NCBI GenBank assembly: GCA_005406025.1
Contig: BGZK01000179.1
Span: 372,001 to 436,000 of the forward strand
Direction: 5' to 3'
Length of the DNA stretch: 64,000 bases
From: Eumeta japonica
Taxonomy: Eukaryota > Arthropoda > Insecta > Lepidoptera > Psychidae
In this document: positions 45,380-56,526 of the stretch, piece by piece
Numbering within the stretch: position 1 is the first letter of the stretch
Layout: each line of letters opens with the position of its first letter
Notes under the pieces: generated by a model
The model's input: only the letters and a program-made list of their open reading frames with translations
Databases searched by the model: none
What the model was told of the DNA's origin: nothing
Translations under genes and position numbers: made by a program

Positions 45380-46745
45380 GTTTTGAACTCGAGGAGCTCA
45401 AAAATACTTCAATTAATGTCATAGTAAAAGTTTTAAGGGTAACCCGCAAGGTCAACCGTTATATAGATTTCTTCTAATGGGATTTTAAGGGGTAAACTAG
45501 TATACGGCCCACCGGAGAGTAGACAGTCACCGCCGCCCATGGATCTCCAGAGGAACCATTAGTGTATTTCAGGCCTTACTGAAAGGAGTATGTTTTTTTT
45601 TTTGAAGACGCTCCTTGTCGTAGCCAACCATAATAGGGGAGTCCAAGATGCTAAATGAGGATTTACTTGAACATTGTGGGGATCTACTGGATTTTGAAGA
45701 TTAGATGGTGAAAAAAAAAAGTTATATGATGTATATCCTTTAAGCGGCGGGGGAAGTGTCTACAAGTTTTCAAAAACGTAAAAAAACAGTCAAACAGAAA
45801 TACTCGAGCGCGTCAGACATTGATAGTATATAACTCCCACGTGTCTCTGATAACGGAGGTGTGTTAATGTGCCGGTGTGCAAGACGGGGGTGGCCGTACG
45901 GAAGGGTTGAAAATGAGAAAAAAAATATTATTCGAGCGCGTTCAATTTTCAGAGGAGATGATAAGTGAACCCAAAAGAACCTCTAATTGCAAAGACTGGC
46001 GATTCGGACGTGACGTAAACTCTTGGTGGCTTTTTGAAAATGCAAAAAAAAAAAATCGAAATTTTGAAAAAACTTGAGCGCATTAGATTTTTATGCAGAC
46101 GGTTCAGCTTGATGTCTAAGATGTGTTGACCCCTAATCTGACGATTATTTGGAGGGGTTTTCTTAATCTGACGGGTTGAAACATATTTCTTTTTTCAAGA
46201 TTTTTTTTTATGAATCAATTTGCAAACATTTTGCTAAAAGTATTTTTCACGATATTATTTATTATTCCTTAAACTTATCTATAGATAAATTTCAAAATTT
46301 ACCAACCGTTTTGCTTAAAAGCAGTGTTGATCTTTGCAAAATGCATCAAAATAGGTTCAGTCGTTCGAAAGATACTGTCAACGTAAAATTCGCAAAAAAA
46401 TAAATCTAGACGTTTGAACGCTAAGAGCTGAAGGCGAACTGTAAAATATTAATTTTATATTGTTGAGCTCAGAGAGCTTGAAAAAAGCAGAATAATCGAC
46501 TTTTTAAACTCAAACTCAATAATTTACTGCTAATTAAATTATTGAAGGCTTGGAGCTTGAAAGTAGCAAAAACTTTCAGCATTGTTTATAAGGTAAAATG
46601 TATTTCGAATTTTGAGTTCGGAAAGTTTGAAGCTAGCTAGGTCTTTGATCTTCTATATTTTTAAACTCGAGGAGCTCAAAAGCACATCGATAGATATTGT
46701 ATGATGAGCTGAAGTGCAAGGTCAACCATTTTACAAACTTTTCTT
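45380..46745 (+). repeat. Composite dispersed repeat with three GAGCGCGT modules
   Basis: CTCGAGGAGCTCAAAA with a downstream CAAGGTCAACC occurs at 45389-45455 and again at 46666-46735, bracketing the block. Between them CTCGAGCGCGTCAGA (45803), TTCGAGCGCGTTCAA (45932) and CTTGAGCGCATTAGA (46073) mark three diverged tandem modules, followed by CTAATCTGACG and a GACGGGTTGAAAC segment. I recognise the ordering from lepidopteran genomes. Copy 2 of the CCGCCGCCCATGGA repeat lies inside (45530-45600). Frames at 45877 and 46176 are artefacts. Confidence 0.55.
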
Positions 46746-46886
46746 TTTGTATAATATTTTTTATACGTGTTTTTTTTTCAAGGAAGATTTAAACAAATTT
46801 GATAAGCAAGCCTTTACCAAAATACAAGTTTTCGTTATAAGAGCTATTTGCGAGATAGTTATAGTACGCAATACACACATTTGACT

Positions 46887-47165
46887 GCCTGGTTGACGTA
46901 GTTGGTAGGTCCTACGGGTGCTATACCGGGGAAGTGGCTTCGATTCCCGAACAAGGCAAACATTTATTTAATTGAACATTAATGTTTGTATTGAGTGTGA
47001 GTGTCTCCATGTCCGTTTGTATATATTTACAAAAAAATATGTATATATTTTATCAACTATCTGATACTCACAGTACGTGCCTTGTTACTTAGTTTGAGGA
47101 TCAGATGATGCTGTTTGTGTATCGGAAAATAAATTACATTATTTATAAAAGTGTTCTTCATTTAA
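46887..47165 (+). repeat. tRNA-derived SINE
   Basis: TGGTTGACGTAGTTGGTAGG is an A-box-like start, and GGCTTCGATTCCC, 50 bp on, is a B box (GGTTCGATTCC type). The body continues to a region with ACTATCTGATACTCACAGTA and CTTAGTTTGAGGATCAGATG before an AT-rich tail, an order I know from lepidopteran SINE/LINE tails. It is not a functional tRNA. Confidence 0.7.
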
Positions 47166-48059
47166 TAGTATAGGATTAGCATACGAATTTTATATTATTT
47201 TCTTTACGATCTTCAGCTAAGACAGTTCTATACAAAAAGTACTATTAGCAACGAATAAATGCGGAATAAGTCATAGGGATACTGACTTTTTCAAACTCTG
47301 TTAGAAACGGTGAGACAAGTTTGACAACATTTATTATTATACGAAAAGTAAAGCGATTAGTATTACAATTCTGGCCTCTCGCAGCCTTCTTTTGGACCCT
47401 TAGTGACGCCACCAAGAACAATGGAATGATTCTGGCTAAATTTCTAACTAGAATTACGTCTAAATCAATTTATATATAAATTTCCATATATAACAATTGT
47501 TAAACTAAACATCGTAAGTCAATTTAAACGGTTCCGGGCACTGTCTTCGTGTATAATTAATGAATATTTAAATTCATGAATTAAAGATAAACTAATTATA
47601 GGGGTTCGTTAAAGACTTCATTCTAGTTTAGCCCTTCAAGCCTATTTGATTAGTTAGCCTTATCGCTTTTGTATGGCTATTGTGCGTAGGATGGTCAGAT
47701 AAAATTCAAAGACATAATTCATTGTAGACATTATATCGCTTGCATAAAGATGAATATTTTTTTTTTACTGCAATTAAGTTGGGTAATTTTAGTTTCGATA
47801 CGTTTAGCACAAGATACACGATGTGGTCGAAGACCAGCGATAAATTTTAGTAGGACGTATTGACCCTGAGCCTTCTGTATTCAGAGGTGGCCTGTGAGCT
47901 TTAGTAAGCAGTCAATCTTGGGACGCTGGTCAGGGCCTTAATTTCCGGTTCGTTCTCGCTATTGGAAAACCTTTCTTCTCCATTGGCTATACATCCTACG
48001 AGTTGCCCGTTGCTAATTCATCTTACTGATTCTGCAATATATGTCGGTTCTTGTAGCTG
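47166..48059. other. Anonymous DNA
   Basis: No gene or recognised repeat is seen. The stretch 47810-47980 is less AT-rich. Confidence 0.4.
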
Positions 48060-48280
48060 GTTTTAATCACCGCACTGCTGTGATATACCCCCCCCCTACC
48101 CGCAATCCTTTTATTTAATATTGAGGGACTTGAACTTTGAGCCCATCGCGCTGGTCCAGTGCGGCTTGGGGACTGGCTGACCCGTTACAGGACCGATGGC
48201 TTAGTGGACTCGAACTAAATACCTCTAGTTTCGGAGGCAACACGCTTAACTACCGAGCCACCCACCGCCGTTAATTAATA
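48060..48280 (-). repeat. tRNA-derived SINE, minus strand
   Basis: On the minus strand GGTGGCTCGGTAGTTAAG (A box) is followed by TAGTTCGAGTCC (B box). A GC-rich body follows, ending in AAATAAAAGGATTGCGGG. The tail matches the fragment at 15.64 kb. Confidence 0.65.
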
Positions 48281-48820
48281 TGTCGGTTGCTCTGCGGTTA
48301 TTCTGTGGATACTTTCAATCGCACGTTAAGTGAATCTGGATTTGTTTATTAGATCAACTGTAAGAGACCACGTCCGGCATCCGTGTGTCACCTTTGGAAT
48401 AAATATTTACAAATATTTTCCTCGTTGTGCACGAAGGTATATTGGGCTTTAAGATACCTCGTCATTTCCTGGATGATGTCCCATTTAGGTGGATCCTTCA
48501 TGTAATCTCTTTATCTAACAAGGACCTATCTTTTCGGACAGTTTTGCCCGTTCATTCAAACTTCGCTTAGAGAATTCTCAATTATGACCGCAGTGGGTAC
48601 AACGAGTGTATTAAAAGTAAGTTATGACCTAGCCCATATAGTTTCTATTAGACGCATTTTTTGAGGTGATTGAGCATGGCAATAAAATAATTCAGAGATT
48701 CCGCTACTATGATAAAACAACACCATCTGTTTATGTTTTTAATTATATTTGTGTAATGCGGCCGGCGCTACCCAACTTTGTATTAATCCCTCGATACCTA
48801 AAGTTGGCTGTTTAAGGTTA
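48281..48820. other. Anonymous DNA between repeats
   Basis: No gene or repeat is recognised. Confidence 0.4.
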
Positions 48821-49576
48821 AAAACTGGCCAAGAGCATGTCGGATAATGCTCATTATGGGGTTCCGAAGGCATTAATTACGAAGAAATGTACTATAGATT
48901 AAAAAATGTAACAAATTTTCCATGTTTCCCGCACAGAATAGTTATAACAATTTTAATCGCTTATAATTAGAAAAATAAGTAGGTGTGTCGTCTTTTACTA
49001 TTAAATTAGTTTAAACTAAAGTGCATCAGCAAAAGAGCGTATCTTGACGGTACTTACGTCCTTTTGTCGGGAAGCGCAGTTTTTCGACAATAACTCGAAA
49101 ACAGTATATTCGACCATGTTCAAAATAATTTTCGTTGAAAGCATTTATTAAATGTTACCTTTGTTTATCTTTTTTGATGTGTTTTGGGCATACGGTTTAG
49201 AAAATAGAGGGGATACACACAATTTGTGCAACTTTTGGAGCAATTATTTTCGAAATTATATGTGTAATCAGAAAAATTGCTTAAAAACCTTAAAGTATTT
49301 TTAAAAGAACTGTCGAAATATGTGCTACTCGTTGAAGTTTGCTGAAAAAAACTTTTTCCAACTTCTTTTACATGTATGGGATGCCCCCCCTAGAAATGTT
49401 TATTTTCGATATTTAACTACCAAACTAATTTGCGGATTATACAAGACATTTACACTATAAATTTCATCAGTATACGTCTTCCAGTTTTTGAATAAAATGC
49501 CTGTGACATACGGACAGACGGACGTGACGAAACCATAAGGGTTCCGTTTTTCCCATTTTGCCCAGGAACCGTAAAA
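48821..49576 (+). repeat. Dispersed repeat, GGTTCCG...CGGACAGACGGAC family, copy 2
   Basis: It is co-linear with 21012-21777: AGAGCATGTCGGATAATGCTC start, CAGCAAAAGAGCGTATCTTG, a run of seven C's at 49384-49390, ACATACGGACAGACGGACGTG and the final GTTCCGTTTTTCCCATTTTG. The two copies differ by substitutions and small indels throughout, so they are old. Confidence 0.75.
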
Positions 49577-50207
49577 TCCTCTGTGCTGGCCCAGCGGGAG
49601 TCCAGGGCCGTATCAGCACGCTGACAGCGTCCGGGACCGACGGCAGTGTGCCCTCCTAGTCACTTAATTTGAACTCGATCGGTAGTTCCGGGGATGCTTG
49701 CGTCGACACATTGTTTTTACTCCTTATACGCATCCGACGCGTATACCAATTTTAATACGTTGCCGTTGTATTTAAATAATTTTTCTTTGGAGGCACAACA
49801 ACGAATTCTTCTCTTGTTATTTTCCTCTTTGTTATTTTATATGTTATATCTGTTATTTTATTAAAATAATTAAATCAAATAGTGGAAACAGATTTTCATT
49901 TTATTAATTCCAATTGAAATTACATTTTAAATCTCTTTTAACATATGGTATTTAAACGATCATGTATAGACAATTTACGAGTATTCAGTTGAGTACATAT
50001 TTTTTTTGGTATGTTATTATTGTAGTGTTATTATAATCGATATTGATTACAATAATAACATCAATATTCAAAACACTCGTATTATACAGATTTTCTTGTC
50101 TTTAACAGTTTCGATTATTAAGGTTCCGCATGTTAAAAGCAAAAAAGAACTCTTGTAGGATCACTTCATTGTCCATCTGTCTTTTGTAAATATCCTTTTA
50201 TCAGGAA
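49577..50207. other. Anonymous DNA
   Basis: A short GC-rich patch (49580-49660) follows the repeat directly. The rest is AT-rich with no gene. Confidence 0.4.
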
Positions 50208-50390
50208 CACATAGGGAGAGAGGGAGGGGGGAAGAACGAGAGATAGAGAGTGAGAGAGGGAGGGAGAGAGGGGAGAGAAAGAGAGTGAGAGAGCGAGAGA
50301 GATTGAGAGAGGGAGGGAGAGGGGAGAGAAAGAGAGCAGAGAGAGAGAGAGAGAGCGGAAAAGAGAGATAGGGAGAGAGAGAGTAGACGC
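50208..50390. repeat. (GA)n-rich microsatellite
   Basis: About 180 bp of almost pure purine: GAGAGA, GGGAGGGA and AGAGAAAGAG units. The Leu/Ser-rich minus-strand frame across it is an artefact. Confidence 0.95.
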
Positions 50391-51539
50391 TGTCAAAAAA
50401 TCAAGTTTCTTAATCATTATAATAAAAAATACAGCCAAAATGGGGAAATTTATGGCTTATACTTTGATATCCGTAAGGGAATTAAAAACTGTAGGGTACT
50501 TTTCATTGCCCTAGAATAATGAAATTGGGCAAGAAGAAAGATTTGTCAAGGGAAAAATTTGAAAATTGGTAACTTGCAGTTATACCAATTGATTTATTTT
50601 TCATCACAAAACAATCATAATAATTACAAAAAAGCATAAGTTTGTAATCATAAATTTTGACTTGCAATTAAAGTAGATCGGGACTTAGATCGATATATAG
50701 AAACAGCATTTTTAAATTACCCATTATGAAAACTTAAGATTTACAAAAATACGGATATAAAATAAATTAAAAATCAAAAGAAAAATTAAAACAAACAGAA
50801 TTTTCGGAGTTACGTGATAAACACCCCGGCCGGAATGGTATCAAAACACACAAAAATCATCGAGGCTCTTGGATGAAATATTTACATACATATTAATATT
50901 GTACAGAATCCAGAGAGTGTGATTGTTTTTCGTACTTGTTAGTTTTTTTTTTCATAACTTATTGGAACTCACACTTAAGTTTACATATAGAATCTTTTTC
51001 AATCATTTCTTTGTACGAAATATCGTAGCTTGTGGTAAAAAAAAGCTACGACAGCTTTCTGATTGCAAACACTAAATCTATTGGCTAGCTCTTTAAAATT
51101 GATTTAGAGAAGTGATTTTTTTCAATAGTAATACTCATACTATACATATTGTAAAACTGACGAATAAAATAAATAAAAAACTACAAATAGGGGCTTAAAA
51201 CTCGTGTATTGGCGTTCGCTTACAAAAGCTTGATTTACAAATTTTCATTAGTTACTTTTCACAGTCACCGATCGTCGCATCATCACGTACTTGGATTAAT
51301 GGGTTCGTCTTGGTCATGATTCCAATTTCAATACTGTTCTCGCTTTGTCTGTCTGAACGTTGTCAATCCTCTATTTCGTTCTATTTAAAGGTTTTCTATA
51401 AAAACCGAAATTTTGATTTATATATTCTACGGTTTGTTATAGGTCAACTAGCCGGTGCAGTGCTGTCTGAAGTGCAATTGGCAGGCGTCGTCGATAGTAA
51501 TTAGTTCATTGCGCGTTTCTCACGCGACTCGGTCGAGGC
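50391..51539. other. AT-rich DNA, nothing identified
   Basis: No gene is supported. Near 51430-51550 a GC-richer patch contains an AG acceptor-like and an AGGTAAGT donor-like site, but it adjoins the Jockey C tail and may belong to it. Confidence 0.35.
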
Positions 51540-51626
51540 AAGCTCGTTAGGTAAGTAGTTGTTGCGGTGATTTCAGTACCGCCGGGTAAGCCCGTACTTC
51601 GGATTTTCCTTCACAGTTGCCTCGGG

Positions 51627-52045
51627 CTCTGGGGGACAGCAAGTAACAGCAACATAGAGATCCTAGAAAGGTTTCAAACCAAAGCTATCCGATCTATGTT
51701 CAAAATACCAAAATGCATCCAAAATAAGTATATTTTGTAAGACCTAAGGCTTAAAATCGTTAAGCAAGAAATCGCCATACGTAGCCTAAGCTATCAACTC
51801 AAACTAGCTAAACACGTTAATACTCTAGCTTCCGAATTGTCAGGTACTGGAAGTACACAACACACTAGACTGAGGAGGAATAGTGTACCTAATCTATCAC
51901 TAAGATTTACAAAGGAATGGTGAGAGAGGCCAATGGGATTTTCCTCACTGAAAATAAGACAGATGCAAACACCTGTGAAACAAAGATAGCAGCTAAATGT
52001 CCCCAAACAGATTGCTGTGTTGAGCAGAATAAACTAAAAAAAAAA
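51627..52045 (+). mobile_element. Jockey fragment E inserted in the tail of Jockey C
   Basis: This is a plus-strand 5'-truncated non-LTR fragment. It starts in RT C-terminal text (L-W-G-T-A-S-N-S-N-I-E-I-L-E-R-F-Q), continues K-A-I-R-S-M-F-K and Q-L-K-L-A-K-H-V-N-T-L, and ends in a poly-A run at 52036-52045. TTGCCTCGG stands on both sides (51618-51626 and 52047-52055) as a 9-bp target duplication. Removing the fragment rejoins the Jockey tail seen at 30.25 and 39.7 kb. The RT type is Jockey-like but of another family than its host. Confidence 0.85.
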
Positions 52046-52320
52046 CTTGCCTCGGAGTACAGACTCTCGTGGTGTGTGGGCAAAATGATGGACAGCGTTT
52101 CAACGTTCTGCTTGCTTATCGCAGCACGAGCTTCACTAGTGGCGACCGCAGAAAGACTGCGATGGATGCACTTTTTTTTGTAGTTCTCCCCGTGCGAAAG
52201 AAGTGATGAAGGAGGAGAAAAACCCATTATGGGTCATTCGTGTGCCCGGGTACACGGGTGTATCCCACTCTTACGGACTAAAAAGCTCCTGAACAACTTG
52301 TGTCTGCAATGGTGAAAGCA
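52046..52320 (-). repeat. Jockey C 3' tail, shared with 30.05-30.56 and 39.4-39.72 kb
   Basis: CTCGTGGTGTGTGGGCAAAA, GCAGCACGAGCTTCACTAG and the GGAGAAAAACCCATTATGGG block match the minus-strand tail of Jockey B, and the reverse complement matches Jockey D. The open frames on either strand here are shadows of this shared non-coding tail. Confidence 0.8.
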
Positions 52321-52329
52321 AAACGCTAT

Positions 52330-54009
52330 GAGCAAACTGTTCGTTAATTAAAAGACCTTTTCCTATGAGTTGATCGCTTGAAAGCGTTTTGAGGGTTTTT
52401 TCAAATAATTTACCTAATACGCTCAAAAGTGTTATAGGACTGTAACTGGCGGGGAGGTCGCGTGGTTTCCCCGGTTTAGGAATACTTATTACAGCTTCCT
52501 TCCAAGCTGTAGGAAAATAACAATTTTGTATTTCTTATTTTCCTACAGCAAACATTGGAAATTGCGACCAATAAAGCTACGAGTGGCGCAGAAAAGATTT
52601 AAGTGCCTTTCTGCATATGGTGTCTCTACTTGGTGCTTTTCTAATTTTTAGACCTTTAATGTGTTTACTGACTTCGTCCTACGTGATTGGATCCAGATCG
52701 TCTTTGGGTGGGAGGGAGATTCTGTGACGAACCTTCTCTTCCACCCTCCTAACATGTTCATGTTCAATGCTATCAGCTAAATACTCAGCTTTTTCCCGTT
52801 CGTCAGACGCAATAAAATTATCTGTACGTTTCAGAGTGGGAGTGGGGACAGCTCTTTCCGTTTTAAAAGCTTCAGCAAGTCCCCGATATGCTTTGTCGCT
52901 AGGCGAAATTTCTGACATAAGGTCGCTCCAATTTTCGTTTCTAACTTCTTTCATGTGCGCCTTTACCTTACGTTGGAGAGCGCGCGCACAGGATCTATTC
53001 TCGCAGGTAGAGTATATGTCCGCTCGATGTAAAGCAGCATTCTTATTCCTTATCAATTCGCTAACATCTCTAGGCAGCTCCCGATCAGATTTGATCTAGT
53101 GCGATCAGATTTCGCTGGAATAGTTCTGCTGCTCTCCTACTGTCCTAATGTGGTTGGTAAGGGCACCTATTGCATTGTCAATAACGTCTGTCGAAACGAT
53201 GTCATTTGGGATGCTATTTAAAATCGGGGTGTTGATTTTCTCAAGCGCGGCCGACACCTTTTGCCAATTAGTAATAGTTTTAGTTGATGTAGGTCAGTCC
53301 GCGATGAGAGAACCTAACCTCATGAGAACGGGTCGGTGATCTGAATTGAGACACTGGAGGGGCTCAATGCAGCTCAAATTTAGAGCTACCTCCTTCATGA
53401 GGGCGATATCCAGGATATCAGACCTATGCTTATTATTATTTGGATAATAAGTCGGGGTGAGTGGAGTTACGATATTGATATTAAGGTCCTTTGCGAGAGC
53501 CTCCTTTTCTCTACCGTTCCTATTCGAATAATTACATTCCCAGTTGGTACTTTTGCTAGTGAAAATGACGGCATCCCCAAGGGCGAATAGTGCTTCTAAA
53601 TCGCTCCGGAGCAATTTTTTTTGGGAGGTAAGTAGACTGATACTAAGATTAGAATACCATGCCCTGTCATGCTAAGCCTGCACACGGTGGCTTCTATATT
53701 AATTAGTGGTGGAGCGTCAATCGGACAGCAGTAAAGAGACCGATTGTAGTGAATCGCAGTTCCACTTTTTGGAGTGCCTTGTCTGTCTGTCCGTAGTAAG
53801 ATGAAGTTACTTATTTTGCAAGATTTTGAAATATATGATTTCAAATAGGTTTCCTGCACCATAATTATGTCTGCTTTGTATTCTCGCGCACACTGAGCTA
53901 ATTCTAATGAACTACAAATTAAACCGTTAGCATTGAATGAAATTAGTGATATATTCTTAAGTTTGTGACGTCCAACTGAATTTATTTGTAGGCTTCTGGG
54001 CGCAGACAT
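52330..54009 (-). pseudogene. Jockey C ORF2: endonuclease, linker and RT start
   Basis: The ATG at 54009 starts the frame. F-N-A-N-G-L and V-Q-E-T-Y-L (with the catalytic Glu) are the first endonuclease motifs, followed by S-V-Y-L-P-P. A shift near 53610 leads to F-A-L-G-D-A-V-I-F, where the G-D-F-N motif has been lost, then D-I-A-L and S-D-H-R-P-V (53340 region). The linker shows N-E-N-W-S-D-L-M and Y-L-A-D-S-I-E (53056-52679). The RT begins with A-W-K-E-A-V-I-S-I-P-K-P-G-K-P and ends after E-Q-F near 52330. The A-D-D box is gone. It is the same family as Jockey A and B. Confidence 0.87.
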
Positions 54010-54420
54010 TATAAGTTTTCTAATCTGTTGATTAGATCCTGACTATCCCAGGATGATTCTAAAGCGATAAACTCCGTGTGTCGCTTTCCTAAACTTAACC
54101 GCCAGATCGGTAACCTCGGCGTTCCTTACCACCAGGATGATGGACATTATAGTGCTAATGCCTTCCCCAAGAGCGGACGCTGCGGTGCCCGCGTTACGAG
54201 GACCGCTGGTCGGCTTAGGACATTCCCGCCGAGTAGTATCCTAGCTGGTAGCGGAACCTTGTCCTGTTGAACCCTAAACCATGGGTTTCCTTTTGGAGGG
54301 GGGCTGGTACAAAATCGGCATCCCCGCCGACAGGTTTATTCCTAATTAAGTTGGATCTACTAATATTAGACTTTGAAGTATTAATATTAGTAGACTGTCT
54401 GACCTTAGTAGTTGTATCTG

Positions 54421-55619
54421 TTAGTTGTTTTGTAGGATCATTATGCTTAGGTATACTATCTTTTTAATTGGATGCGGTTTGGGTGCTCGCGGGCACCCGC
54501 CGTAATTTGCGGTATGTTTTTGACGGCAATTACAGCATGAAGTTTCGTCTCCTGCTTCTTTAGTTCGATTGCACCTTTTCTTCCAATGAGGTACTGGACA
54601 TTTCACGCAACGAAGCTGCGCGTGACAGTTTTAACGCCGTGTGTCTATACAATTGACAGCGGTGACACTGTCGGGGCATACCTCTCCTTTAGGAGGCCTC
54701 GGCATGAATTTCAGACAGACCGCAATTTTTGGACAAATTTTTGAAAATGTCATTAGCCATCTCGGTCTTATCCAAGATAGCCAAGGTTATTCCTAAAGCA
54801 GTACCGTCCCTGCGGTGCATTCTGTGCACCGCAGTAACTGGGAAACCGCTCAAGATCATTTTCGAGTTCATCCGTTCCTATTTCTACTGGGACGCCTTTA
54901 ATGACCGCTTTGACCTTACGCTTTTCCTCGGGCGCAAAGGTGTGGTCAGTAGCAGTTGAGATTTTAATATCGTCGTGGACGGTATTTTGGGCTTTTGAGT
55001 AGTTGATGTGCAGTCTCGAGCATTTGCTCAAAATCTCATTTCATTTTGTTTTATCCCTAAGGATAATGGGTGAAGGTGGCATGGCTATAGGAGGAGCCTT
55101 CGGTAAGTTTCCGGTATTAGGTGGGTTGATGCTGGACTAAGCTTTAATGGTCGTCGCAGCGGTCGTCACTACTCGAACGGTTGAGTGCGTGGAGGCCGAC
55201 GTGTCGCTTACAACCGTCGACACTCCCGTGTTCGTATCTAAATCCATATTAATGGAGTCAGTCGAGTTAGTCTTGTTCATTTTCTGCCGGCGGGCTAATT
55301 TTTGCGGCTTTCTACGTACCTGGATGAAGTTACTGTCCTCGACCTTCCCGTCCGAACCTTTAACTGTGCCATCTGACTGATCGTACGCGTCGTCGGACGA
55401 GAAGGCGTTCGAGACACGTTTGCTATTGCAAACGGATGGACCCGGTGAAGACTCGCGGGTATTAGTATGGACTCGTTTCCGTCGAATATAGCATCGGCTT
55501 CCTGAGAGACAGCGTATTCCTTGTTGCACTAAGAAACTAAGGAAGAGTGATTTTAGCTCTTGTAATGGTAGGCTTTTCGGGCCCTGGCCTTTTGACGGGC
55601 CAGACGGGGCACACTTCAT
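54421..55619 (-). pseudogene. Jockey C ORF1 (gag-like RNA-binding protein), frameshifted
   Basis: ORF1 proteins of Jockey elements coat the element RNA. The ATG at 55619 opens a 160-codon frame (55619-55137) that is basic with a Ser/Thr-rich region. A shift leads to 55031-54768, with K-V-K-A-V-I-K-G-V-P-V-E-I, the start of the conserved RRM-like domain. Another shift leads to a Cys-rich part (54660-54421) with L-R-C-V-K-C-P-V-P-H-W-K-K-R-C and C-C-N-C-R-Q-K-H-T-A-N-Y-G-G-C, that is, CCHC zinc knuckles. The order matches lepidopteran Jockey ORF1. Confidence 0.82.
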
Positions 55620-56145
55620 AACGGCACTGTCACTATTACCTTTATGTAATCGTCACATTGCACTGAAATTATTATTTTTAATTATTTACTTTTAAATCCC
55701 GCGAGGAATTCACACCAGGGAAAATGATTAAATCGCTTTGTATTAAAACAATACCTATGGTAAAAATAACGCGGCCTCTAGACCGAAAAGCGCGCGAAAA
55801 AATCGCGCGAATAGCGTAACGACGTAAACGTATGCGGGAGCGACCGTTAACGCGATAACCGCCGCCGCTTGCCGCGCGGCCGCGGGGGCGCAAAACGACC
55901 TTCACGCGCGCGACGGTCACCAAGCGCGCGAAATCACTAATTAGACACTATTCGAATTCACAAACACAAATGCACCGTATACGTAATCATTACAAATAAT
56001 ATATTACAGAACGCGAGAATGAACCGAACGCCTGAGCTTTAAAGCGAAAGCGATGTCGTAACAGCTCTCGAATCTGATCTCGTGAGTAGGTCGTGCGAAC
56101 ACCACCTGACGCCACAAGGCCAAACTCGGAACTGACTGACCACGG
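55620..56145 (-). other. Jockey C 5' UTR, CpG-rich
   Basis: Non-coding GC-rich DNA precedes ORF1. CGCGCG-type runs are concentrated at 55770-55930, in contrast to the AT-rich surroundings. Jockey elements carry an internal promoter at their 5' end, and this segment is where it would lie. It adjoins LTR copy C at 56146. Confidence 0.6.
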
Positions 56146-56526
56146 ATGCACCGATTCCGCTGCAATTTATAGATGGCGCATCCGCATGCATATATGAGCT
56201 GCATACGTTAAAATCGAGGGGACGTGGACATGCACCTCGCATATTTAAATACGACAAAACACAAATAAAAAAAGACAAGAAATATTCCACTAAAAATACA
56301 ATACATATACACAGAAAGGCAAAATAGACAAATATTACAAAATGAACAATTCCTAACATCTAATCCCTACCCGCGTAATAAAAAGGCAACTATTCAAATT
56401 ATTTAATTAATGCACACAAAATACAATTAAACACAAAGAATTTAAATCCGTTTTCATAAAACAAAATGATACACATTTATTTACGCACTGTCCAATTTAA
56501 CTCTAAGAGCGCGGCTGTTTGTAACA
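56146..56526 (-). repeat. BEL/Pao LTR, copy C, internally deleted
   Basis: It has the same ends as copies A and B (plus-strand TGCACC... and ...TGTAACA) but is 381 bp long. About 128 bp are missing after CATATTT (56242), where the other copies have CACGTATAAGCGCCACATGC. It directly follows the 5' end of Jockey C. Confidence 0.8.

Larger units (their letters stand above)
51540..56145 (-). mobile_element. Jockey-type non-LTR retrotransposon C, nearly full 5' end, RT core deleted
   Basis: The minus-strand order is 5' UTR (56145-55620), ORF1 (55619-54421), ORF2 endonuclease, linker and the first RT blocks (54009-52330), then a jump to the 3' tail (52320-52046 and on to about 51540). The RT after the E-Q-F block and the start of the tail are missing, so an internal deletion joined them near 52325. 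The tail is interrupted by Jockey fragment E. Confidence 0.85.

Noticed and set aside
48060..48280. A functional tRNA gene
   Set aside because: A and B boxes are present, but the cloverleaf is not supported and the unit continues into a SINE body and tail.
50166..50438. Leu/Ser-rich 90-codon minus-strand protein
   Set aside because: Translation of a purine microsatellite.
51917..52227. 88- and 106-codon frames on opposite strands
   Set aside because: They span the Jockey E 3' UTR and the Jockey C tail, both non-coding in related copies.
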